Source: Parvibium lacunae (GTDB lineage: Bacteria; Pseudomonadota; Gammaproteobacteria; Burkholderiales; Burkholderiaceae_D). From it: a DNA stretch of 64,000 nt. The translations under genes were made by a program, and so were the position numbers. The notes beneath the pieces are model-generated. The model saw only the letters and a program-made list of their open reading frames with translations. It was not told the origin of the DNA and did not search any database. The DNA is taken from the NCBI RefSeq assembly GCF_003335215.1, contig NZ_QPGB01000002.1, positions 637,080 to 701,079 on the forward strand. The letters are read 5' to 3'. Below, in pieces: positions 16,567 to 26,012 of the stretch (position 1 is the stretch's first letter; each line of letters opens with the position of its first letter).

Positions 16567-17585
16567 TATTTACCTCCCCCTTCTTGGGGTGTGCTCGTTT
16601 TTGGTGGAGTCCAGACAATATTGTTATCAACCGCGTACAACACGCAATCACTGGCATTACGCGCGCAACTGGCCATGGCTCGGGCTTGCGCATTCTCGCC
16701 GGTCGCCCATCCCCAGGCACCGTTCTGACCAAGCGCAAAAGCACGCGGCGTCGGTTTAGATAAAAACTCTTGATACCCTTGCCGCCCAGAGTCACGGATA
16801 AACGGAACGGCGCTGATATTCGCTAATTGATTGACTGGTTTAGCCGTTGGCACCAAAGGTAAGGGTTGCACAACGCGTTTTTGCGCTGAGAAGTTTTTAC
16901 CCGGTGCAATTAATTGCTGTGCCCATTCAATCACACCCTGTTTCTGCAAGTCGTCTTGCGTAAAATTTGTTGATAACCCGAAGGAAGAGAGCGGAACAAA
17001 GAACTCTATTCGCCCAAAATCACCTTGCTGGTGATTAGAGTATCCAATCAGGATAAACTCATTGGGTAAATCTATGTTTTTGGATTTAACCCAAGACATA
17101 AGTGATTTACCACTGGCACTATTCTCAAAGTCATTGGCCCGGAAAGTGCTGATATAGAGACATTCGGGAAAGCGATAATGCCAAACAGCGTTAGCTAGCC
17201 GCTGATAGTAAACAGCTTGTTTACTTGCAGGTGTACAGCTACTAATTGATTCATTGACATCCCATACCGTTGAATGACTCCCTTCAATTAATAAAATCGC
17301 GGCAATCCCATTTGTCTCGGTCGGTTTGGCGGCGAGCCCTAAAATACTCTCTGCTGTATAAAATCGAGCAGTTTTAACCACGCGCTCCTGGCCGGCGATC
17401 ACCCAGCCGGAATCTACTTCGACGGGTTTTCTGCCTGCGCGAATTACGTTATCAGAAACGGATTGACCTACCGTACTGCGATGTAAATCTGTCGCACCTA
17501 CATACTGTATGAACAATAAGATTCCTATACCCAAGCAATGCTTAAATATTTTTTTTACTGGTCCGGTAATCGCTCGCATTTTCAA
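16566..17585 (-). CDS. Unknown secreted protein inside the liu cluster
   Basis: I do not recognise a characterised family. The 339 residues begin with a basic stretch and a hydrophobic segment (HCLGIGILLFIQYVGA, about residues 16-31), read as a signal peptide or anchor, so the protein should face the periplasm. The central part contains ESISSC and FPECLYIST, two candidate disulfide cysteines. The C-terminal ~45 residues carry a repeat-like module, FALGQNGAWGWATGENAQAR followed by a Cys pair and LYAVDNNIVW, reminiscent of DUF4189-like domains. It lies between liuB (29 bases upstream) and liuC (start/stop overlap), so it is probably in the liu transcript. It is somewhat AT-richer than its neighbours. 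Confidence 0.7.
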   Translation of the reverse strand: MKMRAITGPVKKIFKHCLGIGILLFIQYVGATDLHRSTVGQSVSDNVIRAGRKPVEVDSGWVIAGQERVVKTARFYTAESILGLAAKPTETNGIAAILLIEGSHSTVWDVNESISSCTPASKQAVYYQRLANAVWHYRFPECLYISTFRANDFENSASGKSLMSWVKSKNIDLPNEFILIGYSNHQQGDFGRIEFFVPLSSFGLSTNFTQDDLQKQGVIEWAQQLIAPGKNFSAQKRVVQPLPLVPTAKPVNQLANISAVPFIRDSGRQGYQEFLSKPTPRAFALGQNGAWGWATGENAQARAMASCARNASDCVLYAVDNNIVWTPPKTSTPQEGGGK

Positions 17586-17614
17586 CTCCCTCTCTATTTT
17601 TGATTACTCAATAT

Positions 17615-19228
17615 TTACATTCTAAAAACGCCGAAACTTGTCTCTGCTATCGGTGCGTGAGCACAAGCGGCTAAGCTCATCGCCAAGACTTGGCGGGTAT
17701 CAGCAGGGTCAATAATGCCATCATCCCACAGTCTTGCACTGGCATAATAGCTGTGCGATTGCTCGGCAAACTGCTGGCGAATGGGGGCTTTGAAGTCGGC
17801 TTCCTCTTGTGGGCTCATGGCTTTACCCTGTTTCTGCAAGATCTCCTGACGTACCGTTGCCAAGACACTGGCAGCTTGTTCACCGCCCATTACACTGATT
17901 CTGGCATTCGGCCACATCCAGACAAAACGCGGGTTGTAGGCGCGCCCACACATCCCATAATTACCCGCGCCAAATGAGCCGCCGATAATCACGGTAATTT
18001 TTGGCACTTGCGCACAGGCAACCGCATGCACCATCTTGGCACCGTGCTTGGCAATACCTTCATTTTCGTATTTCTTGCCGACCATAAAGCCAGTAATATT
18101 TTGCAGAAATATGAGGGGGATTTTTCGTTGGCAACATAGCTCAATAAAATGAGCGCCTTTGAGTGCTGATTCGGAAAATAAAATACCGTTATTGCCAATA
18201 ATGCCTACTGGCATCCCCTCAATATGGGCAAAGCCACAGACAAGGGTGGTGCCATAGCGCGCCTTGAATTCATCAAACTCACTGGCATCGACAATCCGTG
18301 CGATGACTTCGCGAATATCAAATGGCTGCTTGGTATCCGCCGGAATAATGCCGTACAGCTCCTCAGCGGGGTACAGTGGTGAGCGTGGGGCGCGCAGCGA
18401 CTGCTGGGGAATCGCCTGTGCCGAACGGTAATGGAGACTCGCTACCGCTTGGCGTGCTAGCGCCAAGGCATGGGTATCATCTTCAGCCAAGTAGTCAACC
18501 ACCCCAGAGAGGCGGGTGTGTACATCGCCCCCTCCCAATGCCTCTGCGGTAACGACCTCGCCGGTTGCCGCATGCACCAGCGGGGGGCCGCCTAAAAATA
18601 TGGTTCCTTGTTCTTTGACAATAATTGACACATCACTCATGGCGGGGACATAGGCACCACCTGCAGTGCAAGAGCCCATCACCACGGCAATCTGTGGAAT
18701 GCCTTGGGCACTCATATTGGCCATGTTGAAAAAAATCCGGCCAAAATGTTCTTTATCCGGAAATACCTCGTCTTGCATTGGTAAATTCGCCCCCCCTGAA
18801 TCCACCAGATACAAACATGGCAAACGATTTTGAGCAGCAATTTCCTGCGCCCGTAAATGTTTTTTAACCGTTAGGGGATAGTAGCTGCCCCCCTTCACAG
18901 TGGCGTCATTGGCGACGATCATACAGTCGATACCTGCAATACGTCCGACCCCCCCAACCGTACCGGCACACGGGGCATCATTGCCATAGACGTTATACGC
19001 AGCCATGCTGCCAATTTCGAGGAAAGGTGCGCCAGGGTCCAGCAATTGCATGATTCTGTCGCGCACCAAGAGCTTGCCGCGTGCCAGGTGCTTTTCTCGC
19101 GCCACCTGACCGCCGCCTTGGCTGATTTCCTGAACAATACGCCGCCAGTCCGAAACCTGCGCCATTAGCGCGCTGTAGTTTTCTTGGTAAGCTGCACTGC
19201 GTGGATTTATTTGGGTCGTTAACTGCAT
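17615..19228 (-). CDS. liuB: Methylcrotonyl-CoA carboxylase, carboxyltransferase subunit
   Basis: This 537-residue subunit moves the carboxyl group from biotin to 3-methylcrotonyl-CoA, giving 3-methylglutaconyl-CoA. It holds two crotonase-like carboxyltransferase halves: the N half with [17 protein letters not shown] near residue 145, typical of MCC beta subunits, and the C half with [18 protein letters not shown] near 400. The ATG at 19228 is chosen because GAGG lies seven bases upstream; the in-frame ATG at 19258 adds ten residues unlike the family. The partner is LiuD, encoded three genes downstream. Confidence 0.95.
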   Translation of the reverse strand: MQLTTQINPRSAAYQENYSALMAQVSDWRRIVQEISQGGGQVAREKHLARGKLLVRDRIMQLLDPGAPFLEIGSMAAYNVYGNDAPCAGTVGGVGRIAGIDCMIVANDATVKGGSYYPLTVKKHLRAQEIAAQNRLPCLYLVDSGGANLPMQDEVFPDKEHFGRIFFNMANMSAQGIPQIAVVMGSCTAGGAYVPAMSDVSIIVKEQGTIFLGGPPLVHAATGEVVTAEALGGGDVHTRLSGVVDYLAEDDTHALALARQAVASLHYRSAQAIPQQSLRAPRSPLYPAEELYGIIPADTKQPFDIREVIARIVDASEFDEFKARYGTTLVCGFAHIEGMPVGIIGNNGILFSESALKGAHFIELCCQRKIPLIFLQNITGFMVGKKYENEGIAKHGAKMVHAVACAQVPKITVIIGGSFGAGNYGMCGRAYNPRFVWMWPNARISVMGGEQAASVLATVRQEILQKQGKAMSPQEEADFKAPIRQQFAEQSHSYYASARLWDDGIIDPADTRQVLAMSLAACAHAPIAETSFGVFRM

Positions 19229-19273
19229 ACAATCCTCGTAAGAAATAGGGGGCAACAAGCGATCAAAAGCGTC

Positions 19274-19936
19274 TTACCATGACAGTGAATGGCCCAAGTG
19301 GTTTTTGTAGCAACCACTATCTGCGAGGCTTAATCCTGCAATGACTTGACGCAACCCTTGCACACTGTCAGCCACCTCAAGCGTTGCCTGAGGCCCACCC
19401 ATGTCGGTTTTCACCCAACCAGGGCAGAGCGCCGCAAACGTGACTGCAGGATAATCAAACGCGGCACTGCGAATGGCCATATTGAGCGCCGCTTTACTGA
19501 CGCGATACAGCCAATTCGCACTACTCTGGGCCTCGGCAATTGAGCCCATGCCGCTGGAAATCGCTATCCATTTACCATGCTGATTCGCTAATTTCGGCGC
19601 CAGGCAGGGCAGTAACTGCATCATGCCCAGCACATTCGTATGCATGACCAGATCGAACTCTGCCTGCGTCGGCACTGCTGTTGCTGGACCACGACTGAGG
19701 ATACCGGCCACATAAATCACGAGATCATATTGCTCACCCGCAAGCACCCATTCCATACTCATAATGCTGCTGGGGAGTGTGACGTCTAATTTCAGTGGCT
19801 TTGCCCCAAGGCTTTGTAACTGCGGTAAGTCGGCCTCACGCCGAGCGGTCGCAGTGACATGCCAACCATCGGCTAAATAGCGTTGCGTTAAACCCAAACC
19901 GATTCCCCGGGTAGCGCCGATGATCAGTGCTCGCAT
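19274..19936 (-). CDS. Short-chain dehydrogenase/reductase
   Basis: This 220-residue Rossmann protein has GATRGIGLGL (near residues 7-16, NAD(P) binding), a VAGILSRGP segment in place of the usual NAG, a serine in SSGMGS, and the catalytic Y-x3-K as YRVSKAA near residue 158. A basic residue pair after beta-2 (TARREAD) suggests NADP preference. It resembles the C-factor-like/YciK-type short SDRs, and the substrate is not predictable. SDR genes are common within liu clusters. It lies 45 bases before liuB and 26 bases after the thiolase. Confidence 0.85.
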   Translation of the reverse strand: MRALIIGATRGIGLGLTQRYLADGWHVTATARREADLPQLQSLGAKPLKLDVTLPSSIMSMEWVLAGEQYDLVIYVAGILSRGPATAVPTQAEFDLVMHTNVLGMMQLLPCLAPKLANQHGKWIAISSGMGSIAEAQSSANWLYRVSKAALNMAIRSAAFDYPAVTFAALCPGWVKTDMGGPQATLEVADSVQGLRQVIAGLSLADSGCYKNHLGHSLSW

Positions 19937-19962
19937 GCGGTTATCTCTCTTTCTGGTCAGGG

Positions 19963-21165
19963 TTAAGCAGCGGGGAGTAATTCAAGCGCAATGGCGGTTG
20001 CCTCACCGCCGCCGATACAGAGGCTGGCAATGCCGCGCTTCAAACCACGTTGTTGAAGCGCATGAATTAAGGTGACTAAAATACGGGCGCCGCTTGCCCC
20101 AATCGGGTGCCCTAAAGCACAGGCCCCACCCCACACATTGACTTGCTCATCGGCCAGGCCGAAATGTGTTTGCGCCGCCATCGTCACTACCGCGAACGCC
20201 TCATTAATCTCATATAAATCAACTTCATGCGCAGCCCAACCCGCGCGGGCTAGTACCGCCTGGATAGCCCCAATCGGTGCCGTAGTGAATTTTTCTGGCG
20301 CTTGTGCGTAAGTCGCATGAGCAACTATCCGTGCTAAGCCAACCTGCCCTAATGCACGCGCTTGCGCCGCCGACAATAACCAGAGCGCGGCTGCACCATC
20401 AGAGATAGATGAGGCATTGGCGGCGGTAATCGTGCCATTGGCACGAAAGGCTGGGCGTAACTGCGATACTTTATCGAGCTTTGCACGCCGTGGTCCTTCA
20501 TCCGTTGCAATCGTTTCAGGGCCAGCGCCTGGTGGTATCAATGGAATAATTTCTGGCGCAAACCAACCTGACTGAGTGGCGGTTTGCGCCCGTGTGGTGG
20601 AGCGTATGGCGAAGTGATCTTGCTGTGCACGGGTAAAGCCAAATTCATCCGCGCACTGCTCTGCGAACCAGCCCATCAGGTAGCGATTCCCTTGCTCGTC
20701 ACGCGCATAGGCATCTTCCAAGCCATCAAAGAATAGATGATCAATCAACTGACTATGCCCTAAACGTAACCCCTGTCTGGCCTTAGGGGTCAGGTAAGGG
20801 GCCTGACTCATGCTTTCCATGCCACCAGCCAGCGCACTGTTTAGGCTCCCTGCACGAATTTGGTCATGCGCCAGAATCACCGCCTGCATCCCAGAACCAC
20901 ACATTTTATTGATCGTGGTGCAAGCCACATGCTGCCCCAACCCCGCCGCCAAAGCGGCTTGGCGGGCAGGGGCTTGACCAAGGCCCGCCGGCAACACGCA
21001 ACCCAGCGTTACCTGCTGCACTGAGTGAGTCAAGGGTGGCGCGGCCGAGATCATGCCCGCTATTGCCTGCGCGGCGAGCTCTGGCGCACGATACCTTGCC
21101 AACTCGCCCTGAAAAGCCCCAATCGGGGTGCGCTTGGCAGCGGCAATCCAGACCTCATTTAGCAT
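19963..21165 (-). CDS. Acetyl-CoA C-acetyltransferase (thiolase)
   Basis: This 400-residue degradative or biosynthetic-type thiolase has the three active-site signatures: the nucleophilic Cys in TINKMCGSGMQAV near residue 90, NEAFAVV and GGACALGHPIGASGARIL near 345-360 (catalytic His), and LCIGGGEATAIALE near 385 (acid/base Cys). In this cluster it would split acetoacetyl-CoA made from acetoacetate into two acetyl-CoA, completing leucine use. It overlaps the 3' end of aceK by seven bases, evidence for a shared transcript. Confidence 0.93.
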   Translation of the reverse strand: MLNEVWIAAAKRTPIGAFQGELARYRAPELAAQAIAGMISAAPPLTHSVQQVTLGCVLPAGLGQAPARQAALAAGLGQHVACTTINKMCGSGMQAVILAHDQIRAGSLNSALAGGMESMSQAPYLTPKARQGLRLGHSQLIDHLFFDGLEDAYARDEQGNRYLMGWFAEQCADEFGFTRAQQDHFAIRSTTRAQTATQSGWFAPEIIPLIPPGAGPETIATDEGPRRAKLDKVSQLRPAFRANGTITAANASSISDGAAALWLLSAAQARALGQVGLARIVAHATYAQAPEKFTTAPIGAIQAVLARAGWAAHEVDLYEINEAFAVVTMAAQTHFGLADEQVNVWGGACALGHPIGASGARILVTLIHALQQRGLKRGIASLCIGGGEATAIALELLPAA

Positions 21166-22922
21166 AGTGGCTCCTGATTAACGGGCTGCGCAAATTGATG
21201 TTTGAAGCGCAACTCGCGCGGATAGGGAAAAATGTTCGGCATGTGTCCTTGCAAAATCGCGCGCTGGCGGGCAGTCCAGTAATCGGCATCTAATAAATCA
21301 GCATGATGGCGCATAAAGAGACGACGAATCTTCGGGTCACCGAGCAGGAAGGCTGCAAACTCTTCCGGGAAAATATCGTTTGGCCCAACCGCGTACCAGG
21401 GCTCGCTGGCCATTTCAGCCTCTGGGTTTGGCGCTGGGGGGATGCGACGAAATTGGCACTCAGTCATGTACTGGATCTCGTCATAGTCATAAAAGACGAC
21501 CCGTTCTAATGGTGTGACGCCAAAGTTTTTCCACAACATATCGCCCGGAAAAATATTAGCGGCGGCCAGTTCTTTGATCGCTAAGCCGTATTCCAATACG
21601 GCACGCTCACGTTCTTGCTCGTTTGCATGCTGCAGGTAAAGATTGAGCGGTACCATGCGCCGTTCGATATAGACATGGGCTAAATGAACCGCATCACCCT
21701 CCACCGTGACGGTACCCGGCACATCGCGTAAAAGCTCCTCGATCAGCGCTGGCGCAAAACGCTCACGCGGCAGGGCCACATGCGAGTATTCCCAAGTATC
21801 AGCCATCCGACCAACGCGGTCGTGTTGCTTAACGAGTTGATATTTCCCTTTGATGTGTGCCGTGCTGACGTCTTTACGTCGTTGTACCCCCTCTTTGATC
21901 AATTTAAATACATAGGGGTAAGAAGGGAGGGTGAATACCGCCATCACCAGACCACGGATGCCGGGAGCGGTCATAAACTGATCTGTGGAGTGGCGGAGGT
22001 GATAGAGCAAATCGCGGTAAAAGAGGCTCTTACCATGCTTTTGTAAACCCAGCATCGAATAGAGCTCTGCCTTGGGCTTGGTTGGCAGCAGTTGCTGTAA
22101 AAATTCAACATAAGCACTCGGCACTTGCATATCCACTAAAAAATAGGCCCGTGCGAAACTGAATAAACGCGCTAACTGTTCGGACTCCATCAGGAGCGTA
22201 TCGATATATATTTGGCCGCGCTGATCGCACAAGAGCGGCACTGCAAACGGCCACACTTGATGACCATTCACAAAACGGCCAATCAGGTATGCGCCTTTGT
22301 TCCGAAAAAAGAGGCTGGATAAGACTTGTAACTGGCAATCTTGATCCAGATGAAACGGTCGAGGTAAATAGTACCTGGCCGCCTTAATCAGGCGTTGAAT
22401 ATCGCGCTCGACATCGACAAAGGGGCAAGCCAGCCCGCAATCAATCAGTAACTGCCGTAGGGTGCGACGCCATCCCTGCGTCAGCGGGTAGTAACTCCTA
22501 TAAGCCGGTGGCTCAGCGTCCAAGTGTTCAGTCGATACGGCAGGCCGGACAAAGATGTAGTCATTATTAAAATAATTACGGTGCAAAATCCGGCAGGTCA
22601 CCGAATTAAAAAACGTTTCCGCACACTCTGGCTGCTTATGGGCTTGCAATAACCCGACATAGTGCTGCTTGACATCTTGCCAATCTGCGTCATCCAACTG
22701 TTCGGCATTAAAGTCCGCAAGGATGTTTGCCACCGCTTCTTGTACCCGCAGATCATAGTAAGCAATCCGTTCACTCGATAGTCGCCGTAGCCCAACCCAG
22801 TCGCCAGCCTCAAAGCGCGCCTTGGCGAGCTGCGCTGCGTAACGGAATAGGCCGTAGTGACGATCAAAGCCCGCGAGTATGGCGCGGGCGATTTGGTGGG
22901 TAAAGGAATGCCGGCTGGTCAT
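21159..22922 (-). CDS. aceK: Isocitrate dehydrogenase kinase/phosphatase AceK
   Basis: AceK phosphorylates and dephosphorylates isocitrate dehydrogenase, deciding the split between the TCA cycle and the glyoxylate shunt. The 587 residues from the ATG at 22922 match the family from end to end: an N-terminal regulatory half, the ATP-binding APGIRGLVMAVFTLPSYPYV segment with a following KLIKEG (near residues 320-345), and the kinase core with AAANIFPGDMLWKNFGV and VVFYDYDEIQYMTEC (near 450-490). The upstream in-frame ATG at 22970 would overlap liuA and is less likely. It sits between liuA and the thiolase gene, not beside aceA/aceB as in E. coli. Confidence 0.96.
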   Translation of the reverse strand: MTSRHSFTHQIARAILAGFDRHYGLFRYAAQLAKARFEAGDWVGLRRLSSERIAYYDLRVQEAVANILADFNAEQLDDADWQDVKQHYVGLLQAHKQPECAETFFNSVTCRILHRNYFNNDYIFVRPAVSTEHLDAEPPAYRSYYPLTQGWRRTLRQLLIDCGLACPFVDVERDIQRLIKAARYYLPRPFHLDQDCQLQVLSSLFFRNKGAYLIGRFVNGHQVWPFAVPLLCDQRGQIYIDTLLMESEQLARLFSFARAYFLVDMQVPSAYVEFLQQLLPTKPKAELYSMLGLQKHGKSLFYRDLLYHLRHSTDQFMTAPGIRGLVMAVFTLPSYPYVFKLIKEGVQRRKDVSTAHIKGKYQLVKQHDRVGRMADTWEYSHVALPRERFAPALIEELLRDVPGTVTVEGDAVHLAHVYIERRMVPLNLYLQHANEQERERAVLEYGLAIKELAAANIFPGDMLWKNFGVTPLERVVFYDYDEIQYMTECQFRRIPPAPNPEAEMASEPWYAVGPNDIFPEEFAAFLLGDPKIRRLFMRHHADLLDADYWTARQRAILQGHMPNIFPYPRELRFKHQFAQPVNQEPLC

Positions 22923-22938
22923 CAGGGGTGGATTTCGC

Positions 22939-24135
22939 TTAGCGGGTTTCCGCAAACAGCTCGCGGCCAATCAGCATGCGACGAATCTCGCTCGTGCCAG
23001 CCCCAATTTCATATAGCTTGGCATCACGCCACAAACGCCCTGTCGGGTATTCGTTAATATACCCATTACCGCCCAAAATCTGGATGGCTTCACCGGCCAT
23101 CCAAGTGGCCTTTTCAGCAGCATAGAGAATTGCGCCAGCACAGTCCTTTCGCAAACGCCGTAATACCGCTGGCTGACCGCTACTGGCCGCCTTATCGCAA
23201 GCCTTGCCAACCTGATAGACATACGCACTACAGGCCATTTGGGTTGTATACATATCGGCCAATTTTCCCTGGATCAATTGAAATTCGCCTATCGCTTGCC
23301 CAAACTGCTCGCGGCTGTGTACATACGGTAGCACCACATCCATACAGGCCGCCATAATGCCCAGCGGGCCTGCAGAGAGAACGGCCCGCTCGAAATCGAG
23401 GCCAGACATCAGTACCCGCACGCCACCCCCGACTTCACCCAAGACATTTTCTAACGGTACTCGGCAATCTTGGAACACCAATTCACCGGTGTGCGAACCT
23501 CGCATCCCTAATTTATCGAGCTTTTGCGCGACACTAAAGCCTGGGAAGCTTTTCTCAATGATGAAGGCAGTAATACCCTGGGCCCCTGCACTAGGGTCGG
23601 TTTTGGCATAAACAATCAACACATCAGCATCCGGGCCGTTGGTGATCCACATTTTGCTGCCATTGAGTAGGTAATGATCGGCTTTTTTATCCGCCCGTAA
23701 CCGCATCGAAACGACATCCGATCCGGCATTTGGCTCACTCATCGCCAACGCGCCAATATGTTCCCCACTGATCAGTTTTGGTAGATAGCGGGTTTTCTGA
23801 CTCGCACTACCGTTGCGGCGCAATTGGTTCACACATAAATTCGAATGTGCGCCGTATGACAAGCCAACCGCGGCAGAAGCACGAGAAATTTCTTCTAGGG
23901 CGATCATATGGGCCAAATACCCTAAACCCGTACCCCCCCATTCTTCCTCTACGGTAATTCCCAGTAACCCCAACGCCCCTAATTTGGGCCATAAGTCCAT
24001 TGGAAATTGATCGGTATGATCTATCTGCGCAGCTCGGGGAGCAATTTCTTCCTGGGCGAATTGGCGCACACTGTCGCGCAACATCACGAGTGTCTCATCC
24101 CATTCGAAATCGAGCCCGGGTAACGGCATAGACAT
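22939..24135 (-). CDS. liuA: Isovaleryl-CoA dehydrogenase
   Basis: This 398-residue acyl-CoA dehydrogenase oxidises isovaleryl-CoA to 3-methylcrotonyl-CoA with FAD. Family signs are [16 protein letters not shown] near residue 130, [12 protein letters not shown] near 160, and [20 protein letters not shown] near 350. The isovaleryl-type catalytic Glu is in [19 protein letters not shown] near residue 248; other acyl-CoA dehydrogenases place it near the C-terminus, so the substrate call is well supported. It is the first enzyme gene after liuR, with the operator between them, and passes electrons to ETF. Confidence 0.95.
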   Translation of the reverse strand: MSMPLPGLDFEWDETLVMLRDSVRQFAQEEIAPRAAQIDHTDQFPMDLWPKLGALGLLGITVEEEWGGTGLGYLAHMIALEEISRASAAVGLSYGAHSNLCVNQLRRNGSASQKTRYLPKLISGEHIGALAMSEPNAGSDVVSMRLRADKKADHYLLNGSKMWITNGPDADVLIVYAKTDPSAGAQGITAFIIEKSFPGFSVAQKLDKLGMRGSHTGELVFQDCRVPLENVLGEVGGGVRVLMSGLDFERAVLSAGPLGIMAACMDVVLPYVHSREQFGQAIGEFQLIQGKLADMYTTQMACSAYVYQVGKACDKAASSGQPAVLRRLRKDCAGAILYAAEKATWMAGEAIQILGGNGYINEYPTGRLWRDAKLYEIGAGTSEIRRMLIGRELFAETR

Positions 24136-24263
24136 AATTTTCTCCTCTATTGGCGATCTAAGGATCGCCTGATGCAGCGCGATTTAACAATATCCCAGAT
24201 TACACGGGCTCTACAGCATGGCGAAATAAGTCACAGAAAAGGGGATTGCTTAACAGCTCTTTA

Positions 24264-24292
24264 AGTTTACGTTTGCGTAAACGTAAAGTCAA
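24264..24292 (-). promoter_or_regulatory. Predicted LiuR-controlled promoter with near-perfect palindrome
   Basis: The 22-base segment at 24266-24287, TTTACGTTTGCGTAAACGTA then AA, is an inverted repeat with a single mismatched pair. On the minus strand it is flanked by TTGACT (24287-24292) and TAAACT (24264-24269), spaced 17 bases, as a -35/-10 pair reading toward liuA. MerR-family activators bind such palindromes inside the promoter spacer, and LiuR sites of this kind are known upstream of liu operons. The site lies in the 170-base gap between liuR and liuA. Confidence 0.75.
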
Positions 24293-24305
24293 CATCAATG
24301 GTAAC

Positions 24306-24803
24306 TTATCGACGCTTTTGTCGTTGCGACAGAAGACGTTCGCATTCCGCTTGCATCGTTTGTATCTCACTTAAGGTTGCTTGTAGATCACTGAGCTGTG
24401 CACTCAACGCTTGCGCCTGCTGTTGCAGCACAACCTGCAAACGTTTTAATTGCGGCAAGGTATCTTTAGGCGACTCATACATGTCAATGAGTTCGCGAAT
24501 TTGCCCCAACGACAACCCCAACCGCTTGCCACGCAGCGTTAATTTCAAACGCGCCCGATCGCGGACGCTGTAGAGCCGTCGCGTGCCCTCTCGCTGCGGC
24601 GCAACAATGCCGTGGTCTTCATAAAAACGCAGGGCACGCGGGGTCAGGTCAAATTCAGCGGCTAGTTGGGAGATGCTGAAAATACTGGATTGCTCGTGTG
24701 TCTCAGCGCCGACTGTGTGTGCGCCTTGTTTAGTTTTACGTGTTGGAGGTATGCTCGCCGAAGTCGGCTTTTTACGGCGTGCGCTGGGGTTGAATGCGGT
24801 CAT
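24306..24803 (-). CDS. liuR: MerR-family transcriptional regulator LiuR
   Basis: The protein is about 165 residues. After an unusual basic, low-complexity leader of ~45 residues comes a MerR winged helix: IFSISQLAAEFDLTPRALRF, then YEDHGIVAPQREGTRRLYSV. It ends with a long coiled coil (ILQVVLQQQ-type heptads, about residues 110-155) that forms the dimer. Cysteines typical of metal sensors are missing except one near the C-terminus, fitting a sensor of branched-chain acyl-CoA. A GTG at 24812 is possible, but the ATG at 24803 is the safer start. It precedes liuA and diverges from the MBL-fold gene. Confidence 0.9.
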   Translation of the reverse strand: MTAFNPSARRKKPTSASIPPTRKTKQGAHTVGAETHEQSSIFSISQLAAEFDLTPRALRFYEDHGIVAPQREGTRRLYSVRDRARLKLTLRGKRLGLSLGQIRELIDMYESPKDTLPQLKRLQVVLQQQAQALSAQLSDLQATLSEIQTMQAECERLLSQRQKRR

Positions 24804-24885
24804 TATCGACACTTTCTATCAACAAGAAGTCAGTCAACGTATATTATGTTTGAAGCCCTTGTTAATGCAACAGTACTCGACTGCG

Positions 24886-25968
24886 ATGAATCCACTCTTG
24901 GCAATTCCTGAGACTATCCCCGAGATGAGTGATCGGGCTTTACATTATCCTGATATCGCCCCGCCCAGCTCGGGCGAGTGGAGCGCCATTGCGCCAGGAT
25001 TCTATTGGCTCAGAATGCCGTTACCGTTTGCTTTAAACCACATTAATTTATGGCTGATTCGTGATCACTACGACGGGCGAGAGGGTTACACCCTGATTGA
25101 TACCGGCATTCATGATGCAACGACTCAACAATGCTGGGAAGGATTGATTGCGCAACGCTTAGAGGGACTCCCAATCATTCGGGTTATTTGTACTCACCTC
25201 CACCCTGATCATATCGGTCTCGCGGCTTGGTTGTGTGAGCGATTTAATTGTCCCCTATGGATGAGTGCCAGTGAGTATGGACTGGGCAGGCTGCTGTCGC
25301 TGGGCGTACCGGGCACCGATACAGCAAGCCTTTGCCAACATTTTGCCCGTCATGGTATGCAAGCACCCGCCAGGCAAGCTGAGCTGCAGGCGCGTGGCGA
25401 ACACTTTCAGCGCTATGTCCCGACCCTACCAACTAGCTATATTCGGATTGAGGCTGGGCAGCGCCTGGTAATCGGCGGACATCATTGGCGTGTGCTGATT
25501 GGACGCGGTCACTCGCCAGAGCATGTCAGCCTCTATTGCGAGGACTTGGCGCTGTTAATTGCAGGAGATATGTTGCTTCCTCGAATTTCTACCAATCTCA
25601 GTGTCTTTGCACTGGAACCAGAAGCCAATCCAATCCCTCAATTTCTCGATTCCATCGCCCATTACTCCGAGCTACCCGCGACAACACTGGTGTTACCCGC
25701 ACATGGATTACCGTTTCAAGGAATGCATACACGGATTGAACAACTCAAGATCCATCATGCCTTACGATTACGCGAAGTACTGGCCGAGTGCGCCACGCCG
25801 CAATCGGCATACAGCATTACGGCAAGTATGTTTAAGCGCCCACTGGATGCACATCAACTCACTTTTGCGATTGGCGAGGCGCTCGCTCACCTGCACTGTT
25901 TGTGGCAACTCGGCGCCTTAAGGCGCGAGCAAGATCAGCACGGTCAGATACGCTTTGTCTGTCAATAA
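24886..25968 (+). CDS. Metallo-beta-lactamase-fold hydrolase
   Basis: From the ATG at 24886 the protein has 360 residues. The MBL metal motif is THLHPDHIGLAAWL (near residue 108), followed by later ligands GRGHSPEHVSLY near 210, the Asp in LLIAGDMLLPRIS near 228 and the His in VLPAHGLPF near 275. A helical C-terminal domain follows. The longer open frame from 24673 overlaps liuR and is rejected; an ATG at 24865 is an alternative start. No strong ribosome site is visible. It diverges from liuR and, by position, may belong to the LiuR regulon, perhaps as a thioesterase-like enzyme; that is inference. Confidence 0.85.
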   Translation: MNPLLAIPETIPEMSDRALHYPDIAPPSSGEWSAIAPGFYWLRMPLPFALNHINLWLIRDHYDGREGYTLIDTGIHDATTQQCWEGLIAQRLEGLPIIRVICTHLHPDHIGLAAWLCERFNCPLWMSASEYGLGRLLSLGVPGTDTASLCQHFARHGMQAPARQAELQARGEHFQRYVPTLPTSYIRIEAGQRLVIGGHHWRVLIGRGHSPEHVSLYCEDLALLIAGDMLLPRISTNLSVFALEPEANPIPQFLDSIAHYSELPATTLVLPAHGLPFQGMHTRIEQLKIHHALRLREVLAECATPQSAYSITASMFKRPLDAHQLTFAIGEALAHLHCLWQLGALRREQDQHGQIRFVCQ

Positions 25969-25985
25969 CGGTCCCAACGGCAACA

Positions 25986-26012
25986 AGCCCTCTGCCACGT
26001 TGAAACAGGGCT
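25986..26012. terminator. Possible bidirectional terminator hairpin
   Basis: AGCCCT and AGGGCT, 15 bases apart, form a six-base-pair stem between two convergent genes (the MBL hydrolase and rodA), touching the rodA stop codon. No T-run follows on either strand, so termination strength is doubtful. Confidence 0.3.

Noticed and set aside
24673..24885. N-terminal extension of the MBL-fold hydrolase
   Set aside because: It would overlap most of the liuR 5' half on the other strand and shows no similarity to the family before the ATG at 24886.
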